Positions 7,778 through 16,487 of a stretch of DNA of 37,409 bases are shown here, one piece after another; position 1 is the first letter of the stretch, and each line of letters begins with the position of its first letter. Source of the DNA: Rhodovibrionaceae bacterium. GTDB taxonomy: Bacteria > Pseudomonadota > Alphaproteobacteria > Kiloniellales > DSM-21159. The stretch spans positions 1 to 37,409 of the forward strand of contig JANQPZ010000099.1 of the NCBI GenBank assembly GCA_028285215.1, in the 5' to 3' direction. The notes beneath the pieces are model-generated. The model was not told where the DNA came from. It did not search any database and saw only the letters and a program-made list of their open reading frames with translations. A program made the position numbers and the translations under genes.

Positions 7778-8574
7778 GCGATGTGGCTGACTGGTGGCGG
7801 ACCGAGATCATCGATATGAAACCGGGCGCTATCCGCGTGCGGGGACAGCCGATCGAGGAACTGATCGGCCATGTGACTTTTCCTCAGATGATCTGGCTGA
7901 TGCTGCGGGGAGAGCTCCCCACACCCGGCGCAGCCAGGTTGCTGGAGGCGGCGTTGGTCGCTGCTGTCGATCACGGTCCGCAGGCTCCCTCGATCGCTGT
8001 GGCGCGGATGGCCGTGACCTGCGGGTTGCCGCTCAACGGTGCCATGGCGAGCGCTGTCAACATGCTGGACGACGTGCATGGCGGGGCCGGGGAGCAAGCG
8101 GTGGAGCTCTATGGTCTGATCGATGCGGCGGGCGGACCCGACGCGGCCGGCGACTGTGTCGACCGCTGGACAGCTGAGCGCTCGGCCTTTGTGCCGGGTT
8201 TCGGCCACCGTTTCCACAAGCCCGTCGATCCACGCGCGCCTCGGCTGTTGGCTCTTGTCGAGGTTGCCGTTGAGGAGGGTGTCTGCAGCGGAGTCTTCGC
8301 CGACATCGGCCGGGCGGTGGAGGCCGCGTTGCTGGCCAGAAAGGGTAAGCCGGTCCCTATGAACATCGACGGAGCCACCGCGGTTATCTTCGCCGAACTC
8401 GGATTTCCGCCGCCGTTGGCCCGCGGTCTCTTTTGCCTGTCCCGCTCGGTCGGTATCCTGTCTCACGCCTTCGAACAGATGCATCAGGGCGGCCGGAACA
8501 AGGGCCCGACACCGCCCGCCTATCGCTGGACCTACGACGGCCCGAATCCGATCGAGACTAAGGAGGCCGATTAA
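7774..8574 (+). CDS. Citryl-CoA lyase (citrate-synthase-like)
   Basis: A 266-residue short citrate-synthase homologue of the type annotated as citryl-CoA lyase; classical citrate synthases are about 380-430 residues. The three citrate synthase catalytic residues appear kept: H102 in 'DDVHGGAGEQAVEL', H145 in 'GFGHRFHKPVDPRA', and D199 in 'VPMNIDGATAVIFAELGFP'. The N-terminal third is shortened. In this family the enzyme cleaves citryl-CoA to acetyl-CoA and oxaloacetate, as does the C-terminal part of ATP-citrate lyase. The start is GTG 7774, overlapping the CoA transferase stop by 4 bases, so the two are coupled. Together with the transporter this gives import, CoA transfer and C-C cleavage. 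A close alternative is a different 3-hydroxy-3-carboxy acyl-CoA, for example citramalyl-CoA. Confidence 0.88.
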   Translation: MSDVADWWRTEIIDMKPGAIRVRGQPIEELIGHVTFPQMIWLMLRGELPTPGAARLLEAALVAAVDHGPQAPSIAVARMAVTCGLPLNGAMASAVNMLDDVHGGAGEQAVELYGLIDAAGGPDAAGDCVDRWTAERSAFVPGFGHRFHKPVDPRAPRLLALVEVAVEEGVCSGVFADIGRAVEAALLARKGKPVPMNIDGATAVIFAELGFPPPLARGLFCLSRSVGILSHAFEQMHQGGRNKGPTPPAYRWTYDGPNPIETKEAD

Positions 8575-8635
8575 CTGGTGCCCTTCCTAGGTCACCCTCG
8601 CATCTCGGGTTTTCGGCGGGGACGAAACAGCCGCT

Positions 8636-9406
8636 ATGCGCCGTGAGATCAAGAGCGAAGTCGCGATCTTCCTGCTGGCGGTGCAGTTCTTGACCCGTCT
8701 GCCGTTGCCGGCCGATGTCGGCTATACGCCCGAACGACTCACAGCGGCCGTGCGCTATTATCCGGCCGTCGGATGCCTCGTCGGTGCCATCGCCGCGTCG
8801 GTCTTCTGGATTGCGCTTCAGGTCTTTCCACCCCTTCTGGCGCTTCTGCTTTCCACCGCGACGACGATCCTCCTGACGGGTGCCTTTCACGAGGACGGCT
8901 TGGCGGACACCTTCGACGGGGTTGGCGGCGGCACGACGCGAGATGCGGCGCTCGAGATCATGAAGGACAGCCGGCTCGGCACCTACGGTGCGGTGGCTTT
9001 GGGGCTGGTCCTGGCGATGAAGATCGCAGCCTTGTCGGCGCTTCCGACAGCGTCGGTCGCGGCCGTGCTTGTGGTCGCCCATTGTCTCAGCCGTTTGTCG
9101 AGCATCGCGGTCATCGCGACCAGCCGCTATCAGCGTGCGGAGGGCACAGGCAAGCCGACGGCCAACGGGATTGGGGGGATTGGGTTGGCGGTTGCCTGCG
9201 CGACGGGGGCGGTCGCGCTCGCAGCCGCCTCGATCTGGATACCGGCTCTCGCGCTGCTCTGCGGCCTGGGCGGTCTGCTTGCCGGGCATCTTGCCATTCG
9301 CTTGGTTTTCGAACGCAAGCTTGGAGGCTACAGCGGCGATACTCTGGGAGCGACCCAGCAGGTCAGCGAGATCGCTTTCTATCTGGGGCTTGCGATTTGG
9401 CTATGA
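8636..9406 (+). CDS. cobS: Adenosylcobinamide-GDP ribazoletransferase (cobalamin synthase)
   Basis: A 256-residue polytopic membrane enzyme that joins adenosylcobinamide-GDP to alpha-ribazole (phosphate) in the last step of nucleotide-loop assembly of vitamin B12. Diagnostic features are 'AVQFLTRLPLP' near the N-terminus and 'AVRYYPAVGCLVG'. The strongly conserved acidic motif 'GAFHEDGLADTFDGVGGG' (about 82-99) is thought to bind metal and substrate. Next come 'EIMKDSRLGTYGAVAL', and 'GYSGDTLGATQQVSEIAFYL' at the end, all characteristic of CobS/CobV. It starts 61 bp after the citryl-CoA lyase and is probably an independent unit; no other cobalamin gene is in the window. The ribosome site is weak. 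No cobalamin riboswitch can fit in the short upstream gap. Confidence 0.95.
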   Translation: MRREIKSEVAIFLLAVQFLTRLPLPADVGYTPERLTAAVRYYPAVGCLVGAIAASVFWIALQVFPPLLALLLSTATTILLTGAFHEDGLADTFDGVGGGTTRDAALEIMKDSRLGTYGAVALGLVLAMKIAALSALPTASVAAVLVVAHCLSRLSSIAVIATSRYQRAEGTGKPTANGIGGIGLAVACATGAVALAAASIWIPALALLCGLGGLLAGHLAIRLVFERKLGGYSGDTLGATQQVSEIAFYLGLAIWL

Positions 9407-9492
9407 GGCCGCGGAAGGGGCCGGCCTCGCACTCCGGAACCGACTCTGGAGACTGGCCGGAAGACAGAGCCGAGTCGGCCACGGCACTGGTT

Positions 9493-9729
9493 CTACGTGC
9501 TGGTTTGATGAGCGGCAGGCTGGGAGCGTGCCAGAGATTCGGGTGTGGTCGCCGCTGTCGGCCGGACGGGCGCGGCCGGTGCCGAAGGGGAGACTGAAGC
9601 GCCCCTCTGGGCCCTGGGTTTGGCGGTTGGCAAGGAGGCTGTAGCGGAGTTCTGCCTCTCGCCAATCTCGCGTGCATCCTGCATCAGGCTGGCCAGTTGG
9701 CCGGTTCCTATGCTGCGCCAAACGAACAT
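9493..9729 (-). CDS. Small ORF of unknown function, possibly iron-regulated
   Basis: A 78-codon ORF divergent from the imelysin operon. Its start has a convincing ribosome site (GAGGAG about 9 bases upstream), and a perfect inverted repeat resembling a Fur-type operator lies about 45-60 bases upstream of the start. The N-terminus 'MFVWRSIGTGQLASLMQDAR' looks like a genuine protein, whereas the C-terminal half is Ala/Pro/Ser-rich. I do not recognise a family, and there is no clear signal peptide or membrane helix. Other frames on this strand are also open here, so coding is not certain. It could also be the intact start of a gene whose 3' half has been lost. Confidence 0.42.
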   Translation of the reverse strand: MFVWRSIGTGQLASLMQDAREIGERQNSATASLPTAKPRAQRGASVSPSAPAAPVRPTAATTPESLARSQPAAHQTST

Positions 9730-9773
9730 GGCGATTTTCTCCTCAGCTTATTCTGACTGCAGAGTATCGCGAA

Positions 9774-9788
9774 TGCGAAGCATTCGCA
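9774..9788. promoter_or_regulatory. Fur-type inverted repeat upstream of the small minus-strand ORF
   Basis: TGCGAAGCATTCGCA is a perfect 6-3-6 palindrome. It sits inside a second perfect palindrome, GCGAATGC-GAA-GCATTCGC (9769-9787). The shape and half-site (TGCGAA/TTCGCA) resemble Fur-family boxes of alphaproteobacteria, and the same CATTCGCA half-site recurs at 9984-9991 before the imelysin operon. The assignment to Fur rather than another Fur-family protein is inference. Confidence 0.5.
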
Positions 9789-9976
9789 ACTATATTCCAC
9801 ACTACAAACTGCTCTCTTGAAGAGCAACTGTGATCCTTATGGGTGAGACTGAGAGGCGTTCGCATTGATCTGTATCATGGCGGGTTCCAGGCGGCTGGCC
9901 CGTTTTAGCAAGGCTACGCAAAGGGGCTTCCCCAGAGCCGTCTTGACAAAGCTAGGCCCTCTGGTCTCAATGATAT

Positions 9977-9991
9977 TGAGAGTCATTCGCA
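9977..9991. promoter_or_regulatory. Fur-type inverted repeat upstream of the imelysin operon
   Basis: TGAGAGTCATTCGCA, extended to TTGAGAG...TTCGCAA (9976-9992), is an imperfect inverted repeat about 90 bp before the imelysin start. Its reverse complement matches the feoA-upstream site (15401-15415) at 11 of 15 positions by eye. Imelysin operons are iron-regulated in characterised bacteria, which fits a Fur-family operator here. Confidence 0.55.
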
Positions 9992-10078
9992 ATATTAGCT
10001 GTCGAAGCTATCGCCCGTCTTCAAGTGCCCGGCAATGACAGGCGATAAGGCAGAACACCAAGCAAGGAACGAAGCCGT

Positions 10079-11377
10079 ATGAACACCGCGAAAACCACGA
10101 TCGCGACGAAACTCGGGCTGCTCTCCGGCGGGGCACTGCTGATCGCAAGTCTGCTGACGGCTGCCACCAGCAAGGCTGCCGAGCCGGCGGCGGTGCTGGA
10201 GACCTACGCCGACATCGCGCAGGCGGGCTACGAAGACTCGCTGATCACCGCGCACACGCTGCGCGCCACCGTGGAAGCCTTGATCGAGGATCCAAGCGAG
10301 GCGACCTTGATGGAGGCGCGGGCCGCTTGGCTGGCCGCACGCATTCCCTATCAGCAAACGGAGGTCTATCGCTTCGGCAATGAGATTGTCGACGACTGGG
10401 AGGGGCGAGTGAATGCCTGGCCGCTCGACGAAGGTCTGATCGACTACGTTGCGGTCGACTACGGTACGGTCTCCGATGAGAATGCCTTCTACAGCGTCAA
10501 CGTCATTGCCAATCCGAACCTGACCGTCGGCGGTCGTGCGATCGACGCCACCGCCATCACGCCGAGCCTGCTGAGCGACGTGCTGCACGAGGCGGATGAG
10601 GTCGAGGCCAATGTTGCGACCGGCTATCACGCCATCGAGTTTCTCCTCTGGGGTCAGGATCTCAACGGCACCGGCCCCGGCGCCGGAAACCGCCCGGCCA
10701 GCGACTTCGACACGGCCAACTGCACCAACGGCAACTGCGACCGGCGGGCCGAGTACCTGATGGCGGCGACGGATCTTCTGATCACCGATTTGGAGGAGAT
10801 CGTCGAGGCTTGGGGCGAAGGCGGCGATGCGCGCGAGGCGCTGACGGCTCAGGGCGAGTCGGCAGGCTTGATCCGCATCCTGACGGGTCTGGGTTCCCTG
10901 TCCTATGGCGAGTTGGCCGGCGAGCGCATGCGGCTCGGTCTGCTGCTCCACGACCCGGAAGAGGAGCATGACTGCTTCGCCGACAACACCCACAACAGCC
11001 ACTTCTACAACGTCGTCGGCATGATCAATGTGGTCACCGGGACCTATCAGCGGGTCGACGGATCTCGGGTCAGCGGCCCGAGTCTGGAGGCGCTGCTTGC
11101 GGACGCCGATCCTGCGGTGGCCGAGGAGCTGCTTGCCGGATTGCAGCGGAGCTACGACGCCGGGCTGGATCTGGTTCAGCGCGCTCAGCGTATCGAAAGC
11201 TACGACCAGATGATCGCGGCTGGGAACGTTGAGGGGAACGCCACGGTGGACGCCATGATCGAAGCGCTTGTGGCGCAGACCCGCAGTATCGAACGGGCCG
11301 TTGCGGCACTCGATCTGCAGCCGATCGCCTTCGAAGGTTCGGACAGTCTCGACAATCCCAGTGCTGTGTTCCAGTAA
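10079..11377 (+). CDS. Imelysin family periplasmic iron-regulated protein (IrpA-like)
   Basis: A 432-residue exported protein of the imelysin (peptidase M75) family, associated with iron uptake. The signal peptide covers about residues 1-34 ('GALLIASLLTAATSKAAE'). The family motif G-x-H-x-x-E is intact as G182-Y-H184-A-I-E187 in 'GYHAIEFLLWGQDLNGTGPG'. The first-repeat features 'AWLAARIPYQQTEVYRF' and 'WPLDEGLIDYV' are present, and in the second half 'ERMRLGLLLHDPEEEHDCF'. The last resembles the IrpA-type 'HSCFSDNTHND' signature ('ADNTHNSHFYN' here). It heads an operon with a di-haem oxidoreductase, a second imelysin and a DUF1513 protein. A candidate Fur-type box lies about 90 bp upstream. 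It is probably a periplasmic or outer-membrane-associated component of iron acquisition; the precise biochemical role of the family is not settled. Confidence 0.93.
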   Translation: MNTAKTTIATKLGLLSGGALLIASLLTAATSKAAEPAAVLETYADIAQAGYEDSLITAHTLRATVEALIEDPSEATLMEARAAWLAARIPYQQTEVYRFGNEIVDDWEGRVNAWPLDEGLIDYVAVDYGTVSDENAFYSVNVIANPNLTVGGRAIDATAITPSLLSDVLHEADEVEANVATGYHAIEFLLWGQDLNGTGPGAGNRPASDFDTANCTNGNCDRRAEYLMAATDLLITDLEEIVEAWGEGGDAREALTAQGESAGLIRILTGLGSLSYGELAGERMRLGLLLHDPEEEHDCFADNTHNSHFYNVVGMINVVTGTYQRVDGSRVSGPSLEALLADADPAVAEELLAGLQRSYDAGLDLVQRAQRIESYDQMIAAGNVEGNATVDAMIEALVAQTRSIERAVAALDLQPIAFEGSDSLDNPSAVFQ

Positions 11378-11378
11378 C

Positions 11379-11408
11379 GCGCCGCTCTTGCGCAGATGGC
11401 AGCGGCGC
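11379..11408 (+). other. Stem-loop after the first imelysin gene
   Basis: GCGCCGCT (11379-11386) and AGCGGCGC (11401-11408) form a perfect 8-bp GC-rich stem with a 14-base loop, immediately after the imelysin stop. There is no T-run, so it is not a canonical terminator. It could stabilise the upstream mRNA or reduce read-through into the di-haem gene. Confidence 0.45.
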
Positions 11409-11483
11409 TGATTGAAGGAGAGAGAGGAGGCTCGATCTCCACAAGGCCAGAGCCGGCAGTGCCGAAGGATGCGCAACCTTCAA

Positions 11484-11524
11484 CCTGACACTCGATGTCC
11501 GCTGTTGCGGTGTCGCGTGTCAGG
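11484..11524 (+). other. Second stem-loop in the imelysin-di-haem spacer
   Basis: CCTGACAC (11484-11491) pairs perfectly with GTGTCAGG (11517-11524), and a CCGC-TGTT-GCGG hairpin fits inside. It lies in the 255-bp spacer about 110 bp before the di-haem oxidoreductase start. No T-run follows. Role unknown; it may be an mRNA processing or differential-expression element. Confidence 0.42.
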
Positions 11525-11632
11525 CGTAGTTTCGATGTTTGCTGTCGCTGCTGGAGAAAGTAAGGGGTCGGCACTCACATGCTTGGGGAACCGGCCAGCT
11601 GTATCAGCGAGTTTTGACCGGGAAGCATAGTC

Positions 11633-13159
<1,527 letters not shown>

Positions 13160-13161
13160 TC

Positions 13162-14235
13162 ATGCTTCTCTTCCGCACCGCAGCCGCTTTCCTGCTCGCG
13201 GCGACCGTCACCTCGACTTCGTTGGCGCAAGAGGCGCCCGACTACGCCGGACTCGTGGAGCAGGCCGTCGCGGCCAGCATACGGCCGAACTACGCTGCCG
13301 CTTCGGAGCGTTTCGCCGAGCTCGAGCGCGCGGTTTCCGGCCGCTGCGACGTGGCGGATCTGCCCGATGGGCCCGAGGTGGAACGTGCCTTCGCCGGCGC
13401 CGTTGCCGCCTGGGCGCGCGTGCAGCATCTGCGCTTCGGCCCGGTCATGGAGGAGGACCGCTACCTCAGCATCTTCTTCTGGCCCGATCCTCGTAACTTC
13501 ACGGGCCGGCATCTCCGCGGGCTGGAGGCCGCGCTCGGTGAGCGTCCGCTGAACGCCGACTCCCTGACGCAGATGAGCGTGGCCGTACAGAGTCTTCCCG
13601 CATTGGAGCGCATCGTAACAGGGGCGGGGGAAGCGGCGGACGTTGCTTTGCCGCCGTGTCCCTTGGCGTCCGCGATTGCCGCGAATCTCCACAACATGAT
13701 GGCCGAAACCGCTGCGGCTTGGGCGGAGGGGGCTGCCTATCCGCAACTGCTTGCACAGCCTGGTCCGGAGAACCCGCTCTATCGGGATCATCGCGAGGCT
13801 GTTTCGGAAGTCTTCAAAGCGCTCAGCAGCGGTCTGCAGTTCATGTCGGAGCGGACGCTGCTTCCGGTTGTGGGGGATTCCGTCGAAACCGCGCGGCCGC
13901 GCCGGGCTGCCTTCCGCCACAGCGGTTTAACGATGCCGCATCTCCGCGCGTCCTTCGAAGGGTTGGAGGCCTACTATCTCGACGGCGGCTTCTCCACTGC
14001 CGTGGCGCAGCGCGCCCCCGAGGTTGACACACGTATCCGTGATCGTTTCGCGCAGCTTGGGGCGACGTTGGAGGCAATCGAAGGCTCTTTCCCGGCCTCA
14101 GTGGTCGATCCGGCCCAGCGCGCCCGTTGGCAGTACGTGCAAACGCTCGCCGACCGGCTGGTCGTCGAGGTCAACGGCGGCGCATCGGCGGCACTCGGTC
14201 TTTCGCGCGGGTTCAACGCTTTCGACGGGGACTGA
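13162..14235 (+). CDS. Second imelysin family protein with altered GxHxxE motif
   Basis: A 357-residue exported protein: signal peptide about residues 1-23 ('LLAATVTSTSLAQ|EAP'). It shows imelysin features 'AVAAWARVQHLRFGPVMEEDRYLSIFFWPDPRN' in the first half and 'VAVQSLPALERIV' where the family motif falls. The G-x-H-x-x-E motif reads S144-L-P146-A-L-E149, so the His is replaced by Pro while the Glu is kept. This is common in the shorter imelysin paralogue that sits third in such operons. The start is ATG 13162, 2 bp after the di-haem gene; the longer open frame from 12937 overlaps that gene and is not used. It probably works with the di-haem protein and the first imelysin in the periplasm. 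Confidence 0.9.
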   Translation: MLLFRTAAAFLLAATVTSTSLAQEAPDYAGLVEQAVAASIRPNYAAASERFAELERAVSGRCDVADLPDGPEVERAFAGAVAAWARVQHLRFGPVMEEDRYLSIFFWPDPRNFTGRHLRGLEAALGERPLNADSLTQMSVAVQSLPALERIVTGAGEAADVALPPCPLASAIAANLHNMMAETAAAWAEGAAYPQLLAQPGPENPLYRDHREAVSEVFKALSSGLQFMSERTLLPVVGDSVETARPRRAAFRHSGLTMPHLRASFEGLEAYYLDGGFSTAVAQRAPEVDTRIRDRFAQLGATLEAIEGSFPASVVDPAQRARWQYVQTLADRLVVEVNGGASAALGLSRGFNAFDGD

Positions 14236-14239
14236 GCCG

Positions 14240-15346
14240 GTGGCCTTGTCCCGGCGCGCCCTGCTTTCTCTGCTCGCTGCCGGACTCGTTCGGCCAGCTT
14301 CCGTCCAGGCCGGCGCCGATCCCTCCGTCGATCCCTCGGCGGTTCCCTCCTTCGCAACGACCTGGCAGACCCCCGAAGGTCGTTTTCAAGCCGGTCTGGT
14401 TTCACAGACAGGGGACTCTCTGCAGGTCCACGACCTGCCGGCCCGTGGGCACGGGATGGCTTCGGACCCAACTGCGAGCCGAGTCGCGGTCTTTGCCCGG
14501 CGACCGGGGGACTTCGTCGTGGTGTTCGACGGCGTGACGGGCCGTCTCCTTGCGGACATCTCTGCGGCTCCGGGACGCCATTTCTACGGTCACGGCTGTT
14601 TCGCCGCGGACGGGACGCTCCTCTATGCGACCGAAAACGACTACGAGGGCGAGCGAGGCGTGATCGGTGTCTACGATGCGACGGAGAGATTTCGCCGGAT
14701 CGGCGAGTTCTCAAGCCACGGCATCGGTCCGCACGAGATATGCCGCCATCCTGACGGCCGCACGCTGGTCGTCGCCAACGGCGGCATCCTGACCCATCCG
14801 GCCGCGCCCCGTGCCAAGCTCAACCTGGCTGAGATGGCGCCTTCGGTCGCCTTCGTCGCTGCGTCGGACGGCCGCCTGCTGCATGCCGTTGCACCGCCTG
14901 CCGATTTGCACAGACTCTCTCTTCGGCATCTGGACGTGATGCCCGACGGTTCGGTCGTCGTGGTCGCCCAGTGGGAAGGGAATCCGCTCGATCAGCCGCC
15001 GCTTGTCGGCCTGACTCGCCTTGGCGCACCGCTGACGCTGGTCTCGGCGCCTCAAGGCGCACAGCAGCGCATGAAGAACTACTGCGGTTCCGTCGCTGTC
15101 TCCGCGGACGGGAGATCCTTTGCCGTGACGTCGCCGCGCGGAGGGGTGGCGACTCTCTGGCGACACGATGGACGCTTCCTTGCCAGCAGCGAGCTGCGCG
15201 ACGTTTGCGCGGTCGATGCCATGCCGGGTGGTTTTCTGCTCACGTCAGGCGAGGGGTGGCTGGCACGACTGAATCAGGGCGGTTTGCAGCCCATCGCCCG
15301 GCATGGGCGCCGCTTCGATAACCACCTGCTGCGTCTGTCGTCCTGA
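14240..15346 (+). CDS. DUF1513 family exported protein
   Basis: A 368-residue protein with a Tat-like N-terminus ('ALSRRALLSLLAAGLV', twin Arg at 5-6). The remainder is a beta-propeller-like DUF1513 domain: 'ARGHGMASDPTASRVAVFARRPGDF', 'RHFYGHGCFAADGTLLYATENDYEGERGVIGVYD', 'GIGPHEICRHPDGRTLVVANGGI', and 'MKNYCGSVAVSADGRSFAVTSPRGG'. The start is GTG 14240, 4 bp after the second imelysin stop, so it closes the four-gene operon. DUF1513 proteins are regularly the last gene of imelysin/di-haem operons; Tat export would fit a protein folded with a cofactor or metal before export. Function has not been established as far as I know. Confidence 0.9.
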   Translation: MALSRRALLSLLAAGLVRPASVQAGADPSVDPSAVPSFATTWQTPEGRFQAGLVSQTGDSLQVHDLPARGHGMASDPTASRVAVFARRPGDFVVVFDGVTGRLLADISAAPGRHFYGHGCFAADGTLLYATENDYEGERGVIGVYDATERFRRIGEFSSHGIGPHEICRHPDGRTLVVANGGILTHPAAPRAKLNLAEMAPSVAFVAASDGRLLHAVAPPADLHRLSLRHLDVMPDGSVVVVAQWEGNPLDQPPLVGLTRLGAPLTLVSAPQGAQQRMKNYCGSVAVSADGRSFAVTSPRGGVATLWRHDGRFLASSELRDVCAVDAMPGGFLLTSGEGWLARLNQGGLQPIARHGRRFDNHLLRLSS

Positions 15347-15400
15347 CCGGCCGCTTGCAGGCTCAAAAGGGGCGCTGCAAGCGCTCTTGATCGACATCAC

Positions 15401-15415
15401 TGAGAATGCGTCGCA
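15401..15415. promoter_or_regulatory. Fur-type inverted repeat upstream of feoA
   Basis: TGAGAATGCGTCGCA, about 100 bp before the feoA start, resembles the reverse complement of the imelysin-upstream site (TGCGAATGACTCTCA) at 11 of 15 positions. A second TTGCGAGA half-site follows at about 15417-15424. Position before an iron-transport gene supports a Fur-family operator; this is inference from pattern. Confidence 0.45.
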
Positions 15416-15514
15416 GTTGCGAGAAGAATCATCTAGAGTGGAAGATCTGACGGACCGTACCGGCGAGGCGCCGGCGGTCATCGGGTTGCGCAGCAGGGGG
15501 CGACACGGCGGTTC

Positions 15515-15790
15515 ATGGAACAGGTATGTCAGCCCTCTCACGGGCGGTCTCTGGCGGCCGTCGCGACGGGCCGCCTCGTTCGAATCGAGGCACTCTACGC
15601 CGGACAGACTCTGAATCACAGATTGACGGAATTGGGTTTGCGCGGCGGTGTGGTGGTCGAGGTGCTGCAGAATCATGGACGCGACGGTGTGATCGTCGCG
15701 TTGGGAAGCCAGCGACTGGCTTTGCCCGTAAGCCTCGCAGTCTGTATCGGGGTTACGGATGAGGCGCGAGGTACCGGCCGAGACGCGTGA
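15515..15790 (+). CDS. feoA: Ferrous iron transport protein A
   Basis: A 91-residue SH3-like FeoA protein. The core 'SLAAVATGRLVRIEALYAGQ', 'NHRLTELGLRGGVVVEVLQN' and 'GVIVALGSQRLALPVSLAVCIGV' follows the usual FeoA pattern (LxxLxxG....I.......RL.ELGL.PG..V.V.......G.....G..LAL...A..I.V). FeoA is a small cytoplasmic partner of the FeoB ferrous iron channel. It appears intact. Its stop overlaps the GTG start of the following feoB remnant (GTGA, 15787-15790), the standard feoAB arrangement. The ribosome site before ATG 15515 is weak and the first 11 residues are not family-like, so a later start is possible. A Fur-type box lies upstream. Confidence 0.83.
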   Translation: MEQVCQPSHGRSLAAVATGRLVRIEALYAGQTLNHRLTELGLRGGVVVEVLQNHGRDGVIVALGSQRLALPVSLAVCIGVTDEARGTGRDA

Positions 15791-16319
15791 GAATGCTCAT
15801 GACCTCCATAACCGTTGCCTTGATCGGCACCCCCGACACCGGAAAGACCTCTCTGTTCAATCAACTGACCGGCCTGCGCCACAGGGTGGCGAACCGGCCC
15901 GGGGTCACGGTCGAAAAGCGCAGCGGGCCTTTCTGGTGGGGGCCTTGGAGGGAACCGCCGTCGATCTCCCCGGGATCCATTCTCTTGCGCCTGCCGAAAC
16001 GTCGGAAGACGAGCCTGTCGCCGGCGCCTAGCTGGCTGCGGGCGAAGCGGACGTCGTGGTCGATATCTTGGACGCGTCCAACATCGAGCGGCATCTCTAT
16101 CTCGCTGTGCAGCTGCTGAAGCAGGGGTATCCAGTCGTGGTCGCGCTTAACATGATGGACGTGGCGCGTGCCAATGGCATCGAGATCGACGTTGCCGCAC
16201 TGTCACGACGCCTCGGCTGCCCGGTCGCCCCTTTGATCGCGTCCCGCGGGGAGGGCCTGAGCGCTCTGGAGGTCGCCATACGCCAAAGCCTGGGCGGGCG
16301 AGCGGTCCCTGCACCTTGA
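15787..16319 (+). pseudogene. feoB: feoB remnant: broken GTPase domain only
   Basis: The start (GTG 15787, or ATG 15793/15802) gives 'ALIGTPDTGKTSLFNQLTG' (G1 P-loop; FeoB usually GNPNSGKTT) and 'RHRVANRPGVTVEKRSG', the FeoB switch I region. The frame then breaks between about 15925 and 15945 and the homology continues in the next frame: 'FLVGALEGTAVDLPGIHSL' (G3 DxxG). That frame meets a TAG at 16029-16031 and resumes with 'VVVDILDASNIERHLYLAVQLL', 'VVALNMMDVARANGIEID' (G4 NMMD) and 'IASRGEGLSALEVAI' (G5). It ends at 16319, after about 177 codons. The whole membrane domain (about 500 or more residues) is absent and the next 168 bp show no trace of it. I read this as a pseudogene; the indel and stop could in part be sequencing errors, but the truncation could not. 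Confidence 0.85.
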
Positions 16320-16487
16320 GTGAGACCCCGGCACATCTCGATATCGAGCCCGGAACGGCCGAAGGACTGCTCGAGGTCCTGGTGCGCCAGGGTGACGCGG
16401 CGTGGAACCTTTTGCGAGCCAGTGCGGCGGCTGCAGCGGTGCGTGTGGTCTACGGGCCCTGTCGATCTACCGTACGGGCAGAGTGTC

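Larger units (their letters stand above)
9730..10078. promoter_or_regulatory. Divergent intergenic region upstream of the imelysin operon
   Basis: This 349-bp gap between the small minus-strand ORF and the first imelysin gene holds two inverted-repeat sites described separately (9774-9788 and 9977-9991). It also has a TTGACA hexamer at 9943-9948 that could act as a -35 element for the imelysin operon, with the second inverted repeat lying just downstream where the -10/start region would be. No good -10 hexamer at 16-18 bp spacing is obvious. No coding sequence is convincing inside the gap. Confidence 0.5.

Noticed and set aside
8575-8635. Cobalamin riboswitch before cobS
   Set aside because: The gap is only 61 bp, too short for the aptamer, and no B12-box-like sequence was seen.
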